The translations under genes and the position numbers were made by a program. Below are positions 1 through 12,768 of a stretch of 64,000 nt of DNA, in pieces. Under the pieces are notes generated by a model. The model did not search any database and was not told where the DNA came from. It saw nothing but the letters and a program-made list of their open reading frames with translations. This DNA is from Epiperipatus broadwayi (taxonomy: Eukaryota; Onychophora; Udeonychophora; Euonychophora; Peripatidae). Location: positions 1,190,008-1,254,007 of the forward strand of contig JAQFVV010006232.1 in assembly GCA_028023455.1 (NCBI GenBank), in the 5' to 3' direction. Position 1 is the first letter of the stretch. The number at the start of each line of letters is the position of its first letter.

Positions 1-110
1 TTATTTTATTTAAATGTATATTTTATTCAAGTGGATAAAAATTCATATATTATAACACAGGAAATGTACAATCCCATTTTTTTTTAAAAAATATATATGT
101 TCTACAAAGA

Positions 111-390
111 TATCAACAAATTAAAAATCCTTCTTTTTCTTTTCAAAAATTTTATTTTCTAATATCAATACTGAACGTATATATAATACAAAACTCCAAC
201 GTTTCAGCTGTTTTTATCTTCATACAGTGATTTTCAAGGATAGCAGTGATAGAAAGATATCCTTGAAAATGACTGTATGAAGATAAAAACAGTTGAAACT
301 TTAGTTTTGTATTATATATATGTTCAATATTGATATTAGAAAATAAAGCTTTTGAAAAGAAAAAGGAGAAGGATTTTTAATTTGTTGATA
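111..390. repeat. Foldback (long hairpin) repeat, 132 bp arms
   Basis: The left arm (111-242) reads as the reverse complement of the right arm (258-390) with scattered mismatches and a loop of about 15 bases. The outer ends match well (tatcaacaaattaaaaatcc against its complement at 371-390), and so do the inner ends beside the loop. No reading frame is associated. It could be a foldback or MITE-type DNA element or an inverted duplication; clear target-site duplications were not found. Confidence 0.85.
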
Positions 391-996
391 TGGATAAAAA
401 TTATGTTTTGAACAATAAGATTAGAATATGATTGAACTTCAAATATAATGCTTACAAGATATATCTTAATATTGTGAATAATAATCAGAGATCTCAAAAC
501 TAATGGACTTTAATTTTATAGTGTTTTTACAAATATTGTCCTGTTACTATGTATAAAAAATATACTTTCTAATGAAGTTTTTAGTTAAAAAGTATCCTAT
601 GATTCTTGGAAAGATTAAGCAGGTCATATGTTTTTATTATATATGTATTTACTATATAATTTATGTGTTTGTTTCATCATCATCATCAACCATTATCAAT
701 CCATTGCAGGATGAAGATTTCTCTAAGTTCAATCCATCTTCTCCAATCTTTAGCTTCCCTTTTTCACATCACCCCTGCACACTTTCTTATTTTATCCATC
801 CATCTCACATGTGGTCTCTTGCTGGGTCTTTTACAATCTCTAAAAATCCAATTTAAAATTTCAATTGTTCATCTATTATCATCTCTTCTAGCAATGCATT
901 CAGCCCAACTCCACTTCAGTATTGTAATTTTTTCAATGAGGTCAGTAATACCTGTTTGTTCTCTTACCCATATATTTCATTTTCAATCTCTTCTTG

Positions 997-1872
997 TTAC
1001 TCCCAACATGCATCTCTCCATACTTCTTGAGTGATCTGAAGTCTATGTATTGCTTTTCTATTAAGTGTCCAAGTCTCAGATCCATAAGTAAGAACTGGTA
1101 AAACACATTTATTAAAAACTTTCCTTTTCAAACACATAGGCATATTTCCTTTTAGCATCAAGTTATTTCTACCAAAAGCACTCCATCCAAATTTAATTCT
1201 ATGATTAATTTCATCCATTATGTTTCTATCTGCATTAATAATCAGACCAAGATATTTGTAACTATTAATTTCTTCTAACTCATCATAATTAATCTTTATT
1301 TTTATATTTTGAGAAAATCCATTAAACATTACCTTAAACTTTTTAACATTTCTCTTTAGTCCTACTTTCCTACTTTTATTTGATAACTCCTGCAACATTT
1401 CTTGCAACTCTAAAGCATTATTTTCAAAAATAGCTAAATCATCTGCAAAATCTAAATGACTTAAATAATCTCCATTTACTTTCACTCTTTTAGCTTCCCA
1501 TTTTAATTCAGAAAATACTTTTTGCAGCACTGCTGAAAAAATTTTTGAAGATATGGAGTCATCCTGTCTTACACCCTTCTCAATGTTGACTTTCCCAGTA
1601 GCATTATGTAATCTAATTATAGCTGTTGCATTTTTATAAACATTTTTAAAAATATGACAATATTCTAAATATATATCTTGATGATCCAATGCTTTAATCA
1701 CTGAAGAAATGCTTATAGAATCAAATGCCTTTTCATAATCTAAAAATCCAAAGCATAATGGCAACTCATATTCATTTGTCCTTTCTATAACTTCTCTCAA
1801 TACCTGGATATGATCTACTGTGCTAAAACCACTTTTAAATCCAGCTTGTTTTCTTGGTTGGTGTAAATCCAA
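997..1872 (-). pseudogene. Reverse transcriptase fragment of the split RTE copy
   Basis: This is the longest open stretch of this copy (291 codons, no true start because it lies inside the polyprotein). It covers RT fingers/palm to thumb: QAGFKSGFSTVDHIQVLREV, LDYEKAFDS, GVRQDDSISSKIF, LDFADDLAIF, INSYKYLGLIIN, FGWSAFGR and LPVLTYGSETW. The usual G in motif B (RQGDS) is D here, which together with the missing nuclease argues against activity. The upstream part of the same frame continues to 2094, where the 2.5 kb insertion interrupts it. Confidence 0.85.
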
Positions 1873-2094
1873 TGTTCTCTGAAGATGAGTTGTAATTTTC
1901 TTGGTAAAAATTTTGTATAAAACTGATAAAAGGCTGATAAGTCTGTAATTTCTAATATCTTCTTTATCACCTTTTTAAATATTAATATTAATACTTCATT
2001 CTTCCAATCAATTGGTACAGCTTTAGCATTTCAACATTTGGTATATAACTTTGCTAAAAAAAAATTCTATTTCTTCACCTGCGTCTTTTAATAT

Positions 2095-4616
2095 TGTAAC
2101 AGTCAGAAAACGTGTGACTCATAAACATAGTGCAGGATTCGACCACCACACAGAACAGCAGTACCATCGAGGTAGCGAAGCCACCCATGGTACTGAGTTC
2201 AAACATAGTTTATTGGTTCCACAATACAATCCATGAAACAACGCATCTGATGTGACAATAGTAAATATTTCTTTAGGCATGGTGGTCAGGGATATGCAAG
2301 AGATTCATGATTTTATTTTCGAGTTAGCCAATAATCAAACTAATATTAATTAATCATTCATATTTACATAATCGAGGAAATATTGTATAGAATGGATATC
2401 GAATAAATGAAACGTAACTGCAGACGTATAGTTTAAAATTATTTATTAACACATTTTTAATAAGATCATTTACTAATAATATTTTATGGATTAAAAGCTT
2501 CAGTAGCGGGATTTGCGACATGATTATATTTTAAAGAATACATTTATTTATTTGTTTACAAAAGGAATTCATTTATTTGAAGGCATAATCTAGCTACCTA
2601 AAATTCTTGAGTAAGTATTTCTAATGCATGCCTGGAGGGATTTATACCTTTGCAATGCAGGACTCTAAAGTAAGATTTAAGAGTAGCGGTGGACATATAT
2701 TTATTTAATTAAAATATTTATTTATCACTAAGAGCAAACATTTATTTGAGAGTGAATTATGAAGATAATGCAGAGGCAGAGTGATATATAGAATAATAAA
2801 ATTAAGTAAAGGAACACGTACGCTTTAAAAAGGCGATATGGAATGGCAGTATATCGAAACTGCAATGCCGTGAATGAGTTTATAAGAATGTCGGGCTGGT
2901 CTCTGCCATTGGCCCGATGAAGTAAGGTGTCACATAAGCATAACCAGGGACAAGCAGTCCATGTCGCAGTTTGCTGGCTGGCTGCGTGACATCGTCAAGT
3001 CCTATGGGAGCACCCATTATGTCTGCTTGTGTAGGATGACTGGGGTTAATTTCAACCCTGAAGAATCTGGGAATTTCATGGCGGAATGGGTCATCACATC
3101 TCTAAAATGTAACACATGTATAATGTATTAACGATTATGATAAGATTTAAATAGATTTCTAACTCGGCCCTACATTATCAACATTTACTAAAAGAACGTT
3201 GGCGACTCTCAAAGAAATGTAATTTTCTAGAATTATTCATTAAGATTTAATAAATACAAAACATATATAAACTGGGAATTATTACAACTAATATGCCAGC
3301 CATTTGCGAAGTAGTAGACCCTGCATTACAATAAATTATGCATTGAATGCGTGTCGATTTATATGAAAGTTAAGTGATTTATGAAAGTAACTATTAATGA
3401 AAATTTGACATGCATTCACTGTTTCAAGCAATCATAGATTTAGACTTTGAAAATTGAGACAATTATGAGCATGCAATAATTAAATAATAAATATATATAA
3501 AATGTAGATTTTAGAAATACGCACCCAAGAAAGATAGAATGAGGCAAGCTAGATTATTAGAGAAATTTACACATTAAGTTAATTATTCAACTTTAGTTAT
3601 ACAAATGGTAGTTTTTACATTTTATAATTTAGATAAGTAATATGAAGAAGAGCTATAGCATATTATTAGAGTACTCTAGAGTTTGAACACAGACAGGTAC
3701 CTGTTTTATAAGAAGTTTTCTGATTCCATTAGTTTAGTAGCAAAAGGTTCGTGATTAGCAGTTCTTTCTTGTATTTAGTCGTTTCATTTATTTTAACAGC
3801 AGCAGCAGCTTTCTCATTTATTTCAGGCAGCAGATCTTCATGGTGAATTTATGACGGGCAATGGAAAGTTCAGCATCCGATAGGCCATCTCCCGATGGAG
3901 AATAATCTAGGTGCTTTTACTCGGTCATACCTTGGCAGGAACAATTTATTTTTATATTTTGGAGACTCTCAGTGATCGAGAGCAAAGCTAAAGTTTAAGT
4001 GAATGTCTCCAGCAAGTCTAAGATGGCCTCTTTTCTTATCTTGATCTTTCACATTTTTGTTAAGGTATTTTTAGGTTCTACTTAATCTGCCCTGAGGTTA
4101 ATCAATGCATTTTGTTGGTTTTAATTATAAAGAAAGCTGCCGTTCTATTGTTTATATTTTACATTTACTAATTACATTTTGGAGCATTTTTCTTTAAATA
4201 ATCTATTATCTAACACTGACCGATACTTTTAAATTTCAAAGACAAAAAGGAACATAAGATTATTTTAACTTTTAATTAAATATTACATCAGATTTTTTTA
4301 GAATTATTATTAAACGAAATTTAAACAAAGCAATAAATACAAACTTTATAATCCAAAATAAATGATTAAAATTATACAAAATTATATAACTAAAAGAAAT
4401 CTAAATTATATTATTTTATTCCTATTTATTGTCTTTAATTTGAGATTGAAATGTGTGCATGTTTATGCTGAATTCTACATATATTTATACATTTTTAATA
4501 TTGCTACACACACAATTCGATACCAAAAGGTTTAAATTTGGGCGGGATAGACCGGTCAGTGAGAGACGACAGAAAAAGGTGAAACTTAAGATTCGGATAC
4601 GAATCTTACTGTTTCA
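2095..4616. mobile_element. 2.5 kb TG...CA insertion inside an RTE copy, flanked by ATAT duplications
   Basis: Comparison with the continuous RTE copy at 32.9 kb places an insertion exactly between the two parts of the older copy. The inserted DNA begins TGTAACAGTCAGA and ends ACTGTTTCA, and ATAT is duplicated at 2091-2094 and 4617-4620. The ends form an imperfect inverted repeat of about 18 bp (TGtAACAGTcAGA against TGaAACAGTaAGA). The interior is richer in G+C than its surroundings and has no long reading frame. TG...CA ends with a 4 bp target duplication fit a long solo LTR or a non-autonomous LTR element; a DNA transposon with short terminal repeats is the alternative. Family not recognised. 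Confidence 0.7.
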
Positions 4617-5143
4617 ATATATCAATTATAATTCCATCATTACCTGGATCCTTTCCTTTCTTCATTCATTTAATTGCATGTCTCACTTCTTTATATAAAA
4701 ATCTGGGCAATTCAGAAAATGTAATAGATATAGGAGGTACATGTTCTTTATTACCATATAATTCTTGATAAAAGTCTTCTACCCATTAAATGATGTTATC
4801 TCTTTTTTTAGTAATAATTCCATTTTTTTTTCTTATTGCAGATATAATTTTTTTACCAATATCAAAATGTTTTTTTACACTCTTAAGACTTTTATTCTCT
4901 TCTACAGTTTTCTTTGCTAATTCACAATTATACTTTTTTATATCATCTTCAACTCTTTTCCACACAATTTTACAAAATTCGACATATTCAATCCTTTTTA
5001 TTGCATCATTTTTGTACATCTTCATTTTACTTATTTTCTTCATAAATTCTCTAGTCTCAGTAGAAATTTTATTGGCCAGTTGCTGATTTTTTCTACCAGC
5101 AGTCTTTGTTGCAGTTTTTAAAAGTGTATCAGCTATTTACATA

Positions 5144-8100
5144 ATCATATACTTTTAAAATAAATAAATAAAAATCACATGCAGTAACTTAAGTTTATTT
5201 TTATTGAAACCAAAATGTGAAATATGTGTTTAAACTGTTTAGCTCTATTTATAAATTTTTAAAATTGACATAAGAGAAACTATAGATCCATATTAAGTTT
5301 TTGGTCAATTTTAGTCAGCATTCTATAAATAGTGATCTCATTACATAATAATAATAATAACAAATACATTTTTTTTTTATAATTATTACATATAACAAAT
5401 CTCTATGTTTTTTTAAAATGCAAATAATATTTTTTCACTCCATAATAAATTAAACAACTTAAACTACAGTCTTCTATACTACAATGAAAATATAATTTTT
5501 ACACATATTTTTCAATACAATATTATACAAATAAAATAACAAATATAATTGAGATATTAAATATTTAGATGTATTATTTGTAACCTACTATTGTAAATGC
5601 AGTAACAAAAATACATATAATAAAGAAAGAATAATAATTCCATCAATACTATAAACTTTATTATTTACACATTCATTTTTTAAAAAGAAAAAAGTCAATT
5701 CACAATTTTTTTTACACTACAATTAATAATAAACATTTCTTTCCCAATATTGTCATTGTTATAGGAACATATTCCAATACTCCCCAGGTTAATATATACA
5801 CCATTAAAATCAATTAAGAAGAGAAAAAAATTATGATTAACCTTTTTATCGCTGATTTGTTTATTGGCTGAGTGAGGAAAACTCTTTAAATGTTTAATTG
5901 GTCAAGTTACAAACTGAATTGTTAAAATATATTTATCTTTTAATATTATATTCACTTTAGTTGCATTTGTAAAAATTATATTGATAATTTGTCATGTTAT
6001 GAAAGTTAATAAAAGTTTTTTCAAAAATAAATATTTGTTTATAATTTCAAAAAAAATCAATAACGTAAATCTTTAAACAAACATTATTCACCAATAAAAA
6101 GTGTTGCTGACATTTTGTGATGTCAGTTATTTTTTTACAGTTCTTAAAAATAAATAATTTTTGATAAACACTTAACTATTTTTCTAAAATAATTTTTAAT
6201 GTATAATATGTCAAAAAAACCTTTTAGAATGGTCTAAAACATTCATTTATTGCTTTCAAAATAAAACAAAAGAAATTGGAGTGATTTTGTTATTGACAAG
6301 AGATTTTCTTTGTTGTCGAAATTTATTAGCCAATGAGATCTAAGATAATTCCAGATAAGTCCACCTCCCATCTTTGTTTGACCTTAACTGACAGGTTTAT
6401 CGATTTTTTACTTGTAAAATAATTAATGAGAAGGCAGCATCTTACAAAACTTTTTATAATCTCTCAAATGACGCAAAAACCTTTATTGTATGTCAAAAAT
6501 TGCCGGGATTTGAACGATGGAAAGTCCATCAAAGTCTGTCACATTTTTAACCGTGACTGTCGAAAAATAGGTTAACATACTGAAATTTATTTCAAATTTA
6601 AGTAGTTACATTATATATCTATATGTCCACTGACATAATATTTACATTATATGACCTTAAAAACAACAATAATAATACAAATAATTATTTAAATAAAGCA
6701 TGCAATCTGTTTAATCAAATGGGGTAAGATACTATTTAATGTCTATACACAAAGAGTTTCACAAATTTCAAGTTAGTTTATTAAGTTCACACAAAGAAAA
6801 TTCATAAAATAATATTTTCAAATATATAATAATTCCCAAGGCCTTTTTTTTCTAAAAAATATCCAAAGTTTATTTATCAAATAATCCTTAATAGCTCATA
6901 ACATATTCACATTATAGTTGACATTGAGTAATACATATTTCTTAGCCTTTTAATATAATTAAATGGTTATTTATGAAATTTAAAATAATTTATTTGAGTT
7001 ATAATCCTTAGCAAATTATTTATATCTAGTCCCACAAATTGATGCATATATATGTATGTTAATCTACATAGCAAAACATTAAAAGCATTTTAAAACTTTT
7101 TTAGAATACTCCTAAACAAATTTTATTTTTCAGTTGTTAAAATAATTACCTCTCAAAAGACTAAATTGTTTTTTGGAGTAAAACATTATGAATTTCACTA
7201 TGATATTTACAGTAAATATTTTTTTTAAATATATAACATCTTTTTTTAAAAAAAATATTTACTGTGCAAGTGCAGTACACTACGAAAGTCATAGAGATAT
7301 ATAGAGTGTCTGACCTTAAAATCATGGATTTTTAATTCATTTGTCTACTGACATAACACTTATATCATTGACCTAGAAACAGTAGCTAATGTCTAATCCA
7401 AATTTGTTCCTTCTAAGTTATAGAATGTTTATTGCATTTTAATTAAAGATCATTCAAATACAACATTTAGAACAAAATGTCTTCTTTCAATTTTAAAAAG
7501 AAAAGTTTTTAAATAAAAAATAATAACAATTATTGTTAATTTTTTCTTATTAAATTACAAATCAGAAAATAAAATACATTCATTTGTTTAACAAAAAAAT
7601 TATTGCAAATAATATTATTTTAAAAATACATGTGGTTTTAAATTTATACAATAATTTAAATATGCATATATATATATATAACCACACATATGAAAATATA
7701 AATTATTTATTTACCTAAGCCTATAGTTAAAATATGTAAATAGATAAAACATTAATGTAAAATATATCAAAATATGTCTTTAAATTTATGAATAATTTTA
7801 TAGTAAGATATTAAGTTCAACACAATAAATTATTTATGGTATTACTTTAAAATATATATATATATATAAATCATGAATACTACTTTGTATTCATTTGCAT
7901 CCATAATAACTCCAAAATTGGAATAAGCATCACTGGATGATATTAAATATTTACTAAAACATAAAATCATGATAATATTTTTTTAAATATGACAATGCCT
8001 AGTTTAAGTTTAATCACAGATAGTGACAATATATATAAGAGGTGAAAATCAATCTACCTTAAGCCATGAACAAATACAAGTCTAAATGTTGTACAAAGGA

Positions 8101-8889
8101 TCAAGAATTAAATGAATCCAACTATTCTTGGAGGTTTTGGTATATATAAGTTTATGTTTGTTAACATTGTTGAAAATTGAAAATGAAATTAATTTATCAG
8201 CCAGCTGAAACATGTCATTTATTAGTTTTTAGATTAATAATTAATGTTTATATAATAAAATATGCAATTATAACTATTTATTTATTAAACAGTTATTAAC
8301 ATTTATTGACCAAAATTTAATTGCCACATTTAAAAATCAATTTTATAAAATAGATGAAGATTGGCTTTTATATGTTGTCATATTACGAACAGAATATTTT
8401 TTAAATGTTTCTTCATAAGGTATTAAAGGTTATTATATATACATATGTTGATGTTGTGATATTGTTTCTGAATTACCTGTTACAATATATCTTTTTAATA
8501 AATTAAATAGTAATGGCTTAAAATGGATAGCTTACTTCTGAGGTCAGTGCACATAAAATTAAATATTTTGATTTAACTTTATGGGAAAAAATAATATCAT
8601 CAATTATAAAATGTTTATAAAAGCTTTGTCAATTATGAGTTTTGTGCATCCCAAGTCAAAATATTTCTCTTATGCATAAATTAACAAGATTTAGAAGGTT
8701 TTTTGTTTAGAAATAATATTTTGTGTAAGTTTTAAAGTGATAAATTATCCAATATTAAAATATATACTAATGAATATAAGATATAATAGGAAAGATATTT
8801 TATTTATTTTATATAAATTTACACATATGTAGAGGAAGAAAAATATTGAAGAGAAAAGATGAATTTCATTATCATATATAAATAAAAGA
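5144..8889. other. A+T-rich intergenic stretch, no gene seen
   Basis: No supported reading frame. It holds a near-perfect hairpin of about 20 bp arms at 7208-7265 (acagtaaatattttttt against its complement), a short diverged direct repeat (around 6615-6660 and 7340-7385, sharing a tctactgacataa-type core) and short TA runs. The segment 6300-6560 is slightly less A+T-rich, without recognisable coding content. Confidence 0.6.
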
Positions 8890-9241
8890 GTGTACAGTAT
8901 GATTACATCATTGGTTTCTTCTCAATTTAATGTAACAGTTAATATTGCATCAAATAATAGTAGATTAATTATCAATGAAAAAGATGCTCTTGATAAAATC
9001 AACAAATTTAATATCATTTATGTAGTGTGCCAATACAAAATCAGTTATAATGGTGAGACAAAATGTGCATTGAAGAAGAGAATTGCCACACTCTATGGAT
9101 AGATTTAAATCTGGATTTGCTGAGCATTCAATTATTTGTAAAGAACATTTTTGCTTTAAAAGTGTTTTTAATTTATATGTGGAAAAATATTTGATGAAAA
9201 GAAAAATTGAAGAGTACTTTTTTTATAAATATGACAAATAG
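8890..9241 (+). pseudogene. Penelope-like element relic: GIY-YIG endonuclease end
   Basis: Two adjacent frames give one GIY-YIG-like domain. The first (8890-9102) contains FNIIYVVCQYKISYNGETK followed by LKKRI, matching the (G)IY...Y-x-G...R pattern. The second (9095-9241, shifted by one base) gives FKSGFAEHSIICKEHF and then MKRKIEEYFFYK, matching the conserved histidine and the late glutamate helix of the nuclease in Penelope-like elements. One frameshift at about 9095 separates them. No reverse transcriptase could be read upstream, so this is a 5'-truncated, dead copy diverged from the pair at 14.8-16.9 kb. The domain assignment rests on motif spacing read by eye. Confidence 0.6.
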
Positions 9242-10650
9242 CTTATTAAATAAACAATATAATTGTTTTAATATAGATCAATTATGGAAAATTGGCCATT
9301 CACATAGCAACATTAATGTTGTGTAATTTTAATGATTTTTTTTTTAAATTTTAACTAATATAAGCTGAATACAGATATTTTATATTATTTTATATTAGTA
9401 TATTGAATATTATAAAGTTTATTCCAGAGTTAATTTTATATAATATCTCATTAATCATTGAATTCAACAGTGAGTGCTTTAACACTCTGTTTAATTTACA
9501 TTTATAGACCCTAATATAAAAAGTTTGCAATTATATATTTATATGTATAACAAAAATTTGACTGTGTGTGTATATATATATATATGTCAAATAATTCATT
9601 AAAAGCTTTCTGCAAGACAAAAAGCTTTCTAATAATCTCACACACACATACTCAAACAATGAAGCAGAAATGACTAATTTCTGGGTTTCCGATTAATAAG
9701 CAGTCAGAATTGGAATTTTTCTTATCTTCTAACTATAAATAATTAGCTGTAGTTTTGTCCCAATAAATAAATTGTTACCAAGATTGACCTGGCCTAAACT
9801 CAAGCCCCATGCTATGAAAATAGTGCTGAGAGAGAATGAGAGAAAGAGGTAGATTGGAACGTAAATATATTAGTAGAAAAATATACTCTTTTTGGATTTT
9901 ATATATTAATATAATAAAATAAATATTCTATTTTAGCTTTGTAATAACTGAAATACAGGCTTATTATATACCTGTATCACTATAAGTAATATATAGATTT
10001 AGTTCTATAATAAGTAATTTTATTAAAAAAAATAAATTTTAAAGAATAGTTTTTATATTTAGATTTTTCTTTAGCTACAATTAAATAAAAAAAAAACTAA
10101 TAATTTTTTTTTTACTTTCTGTTACTGATTTTTTTTTTTAAAAAAAAAATCATAAAATACTTTTAGAAATCAAAATATTTCTGCGAATGATTTGACATTT
10201 AATGTTCTTTATAAAGAAATAACCTTTAATAATAATAATAATAAGTCTGTGTAAATGAAAATATCATCATGCAACTTTTAAATTTTATTACTGGTAAAAT
10301 ATTAAATCAAATATATGTTTAAATTATATATATATAATTATATGATATTCTAAAAACTACGTTTTTAGTTAAAAATTAGTATTAAAAAAATAGAAAAAAA
10401 ACCCCCCACAAAGTTATTAAAAATCAGATAGATAGAAAGAGAAATATAAATGAAGAGAGAAAAATGAAATGAGGAAAAATATACAGAAAGAATAATATCA
10501 AGAGAAGAAAGTACAGAGTAAAAAGAAGAAATGAACACAAAATGTAAACAAAAATAGAGCTAAAATGATGAAGAAGAGAAATGAGAAAAATATGAAGATA
10601 TAAAAAAAAGAGTAAAGAAGAAAACATTTTATTTATTTTTTGTTCCATAT
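9242..10650. other. A+T-rich stretch, no gene seen
   Basis: Holds a (TA)n run near 9563-9585 next to a (TG)n run, short homopolymer and AAT-repeat tracts (10230-10245), and a purine-rich strand at 10420-10625. That purine strand gives a meaningless open frame on its complement and is partly the A-rich tail of the SINE that follows. Confidence 0.6.
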
Positions 10651-10725
10651 GTGACAGCATCGGCCGGGATGCGAACCCGCAACAACTGTCTGCGCTGACC
10701 TCTCGGCTACCAATGCTTGACAACA
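10651..10725 (-). mobile_element. tRNA-derived SINE, copy 1
   Basis: Read on the minus strand, it has a tRNA-like head of about 70 bases. An A-box-like segment (TGGTAGCCGAGAGG) and a B box (GGGTTCGCATCCC) are both clear. The first seven bases (GCATTGG) pair with CCGATGC at the end of the head, so the acceptor stem still folds. The anticodon arm is deleted compared with copy 2 at 46.5 kb. It is followed on the same strand by an A-rich tail running down to about 10625. It is a dispersed repeat rather than a tRNA gene. Confidence 0.75.
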
Positions 10726-11565
10726 TTCATGTACAATTATATAAATAGTAAAAAATCATACTGATTCAGAATAAGATGTTTGAGAGAGACCAAGTAGTAT
10801 TAAAAAATTATTGGATCATAGTTAAAATAATTTAATTAAAAAGAAAAAATATAATATATATTTTTATTGCTGCTGCTACTATTTTTTTTATTATACATGT
10901 GCTGTCGCTAGATCACTCCACCATATTTCTATCATAAAATATGAAAACTCTTTGTCATTGAAATGCAAAGAATATTTCCAATTATCTGAATTCTTCTTAC
11001 GTGAAGGAAATATCAGAAATGTTATATAATATAAACATAATGCATTCTCATTGCAAATATTACTAAACATTGTTATTTTCACCCTTTGCTGTTTGTCAGC
11101 TGAAATTGCTGCTTTTTAAAAGCTTTTTATAAATTTGTTGTATATTTTTTTTATATACATATCAACTTGTTATTTGAAGACTATCGGATATTCGAAATGC
11201 TGCAAAGAGTAGTCTATATTAAATTAAATTAGTCTTTTCTCTTTTTTCGAAAAAAAAAACCCAACAACAACATATATATATAAGGTATTTTTCAACTGCT
11301 GTATTAGTTATAAGCTAAATATCCAAAGATTCTACTCATACCATCTAATTATAATAACATTTAAATACATTTTTTTTTAAATTAATCATTGTAAAAATTA
11401 CTTTTCTTAAACTAATAAAAATTACTTCAGTTTTAACTAATGTTTTCAAATAAAAATTATGAAAAAATACAAAACTGACATTTTTTTTTAATTATTTATT
11501 ATCACAACGAATTATCAATAATCTCATAGAAAAGGATATGATATTTCATGATTAGTTACTCTTGC
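10726..11565. other. A+T-rich stretch, no gene seen
   Basis: A 63-codon open frame on the minus strand at 10891-11082 has no recognisable domain. No other supported content. Confidence 0.5.
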
Positions 11566-11850
<285 letters not shown>

Positions 11851-12139
11851 AATTTTATCTATTAATATATCTGTAATTTATCTATCTATATATCTTTCTA
11901 TCTATCTTTTTATCTGTTTACCTATCTATCTATGTATTTTTTTTCTGTCTATCTAACTAATTATCTATTTACTTATCAACAAATATTTATCATTATCTCT
12001 TTCCATACCTATGTGTCTATTTACCTATCTTTCTATCTGTAAAGACACACATAAAATTTTATTGCTATTTAACTTGAAAATTGCAAGAATATAATGTTAA
12101 TAATATGAAACAGTAGTACTGATAACTTTTTATGATTAA

Positions 12140-12768
12140 TGTAAATAATGCTCATTATCGTATAATGTCAAAATGACTATAGTAATATTAGATGGATTTT
12201 CTCAAAAGTGTATAATAATCGATGTTTGTGATTTAGGAGAAATTAATAACTCCAAATACCTTAGTCAGATTATTAATAATAAAAACTTGATGAATGAAAG
12301 TAATATAATTAAGTTTGGATGCAGTGCTTTTGATACCATATGTCTATTTGACAATAAAGATTTTTATTTTTTAATAAATGTATTTTATCAGTTTTTCCTT
12401 ATGGATCTGAAAAGCAATGCAGAAACTTTAGATCACTCAATAAAGTTAGATATAACAAAAAAAGATCAAAAATAAAATACATGGTTAAGACAACAAACTG
12501 GCATCAGTGACATCATCAAAATAATCAAAAGACTGAAATAGAGTTTGGATGGACATATTTATATAAAAGTTTTACAGTAAAATTGAAATGGATTTCAAAA
12601 GATTGTAAAGGTTCTAGAAGAAAAAGACTTGTGAGTGGAATAGAGAAATAAAGAAGTTTATGGGTGCATTGTCAAAAAGAGAGACCATAGATTAAAAAAA
12701 AATTAATTTGGTCAGAATTTTATTCTCCAATTGTATAGTATTGTTTGAAAATGATGATGATAATCCTA
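12140..12768 (+). mobile_element. RTE-like retrotransposon fragment (RT C-terminal part)
   Basis: A plus-strand 5'-truncated relic of the RTE family. The stretch 12173-12475 encodes the post-RT segment in decayed form (NSKYLSQIIN, IIKFGCSAF), equivalent to NSYKYLGQIIN and KLGWSAFGR in the young copy. Further on are relics of QTGVTDLIEKIK (around 12490-12540) and of the final HIARR-type segment. The fragment ends with the family's ATGATGATGATAA tail near 12750-12768. Many substitutions and stops show an old insertion. Confidence 0.8.

Larger units (their letters stand above)
673..5143 (-). mobile_element. RTE-like non-LTR retrotransposon, 5'-truncated and split by an insertion
   Basis: A minus-strand copy of the same family as the element at 31.35-34.85 kb. 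It occupies 673-2094 and 4621-5143, the two parts being separated by a 2.5 kb insertion. The 3' end carries the family's (CAT/ATG)n tail at about 675-690. The first part encodes most of the reverse transcriptase. A 291-codon open stretch (997-1872) includes the motif A region (LDYEKAFDSI), motif B in damaged form (GVRQDDS), the catalytic FADD box (DFADDLAIF) and the later GSETWTLNRKA segment. The part at 4621-5143 encodes the linker before the RT (NIGKKIISAIRKKNGIITKK type). The nuclease domain is missing, so the copy was truncated near 5143. Stops and frameshifts make it inactive. Confidence 0.9.

Noticed and set aside
572-1034. Plus-strand open frames of 94 and 123 codons
   Set aside because: They lie antisense to the 3' end of the RTE copy; the same region at 31.4 kb gives the same shadow frames.
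4790-5086. 98-codon plus-strand frame (and its counterpart at 33119-33520)
   Set aside because: Antisense shadow of the RTE linker region; hydrophobic only because the complement of lysine codons is phenylalanine-rich.
10424-10726. 100-codon minus-strand frame, Leu/Phe-rich
   Set aside because: Runs from the SINE head into its tail and a purine tract; no real protein features.
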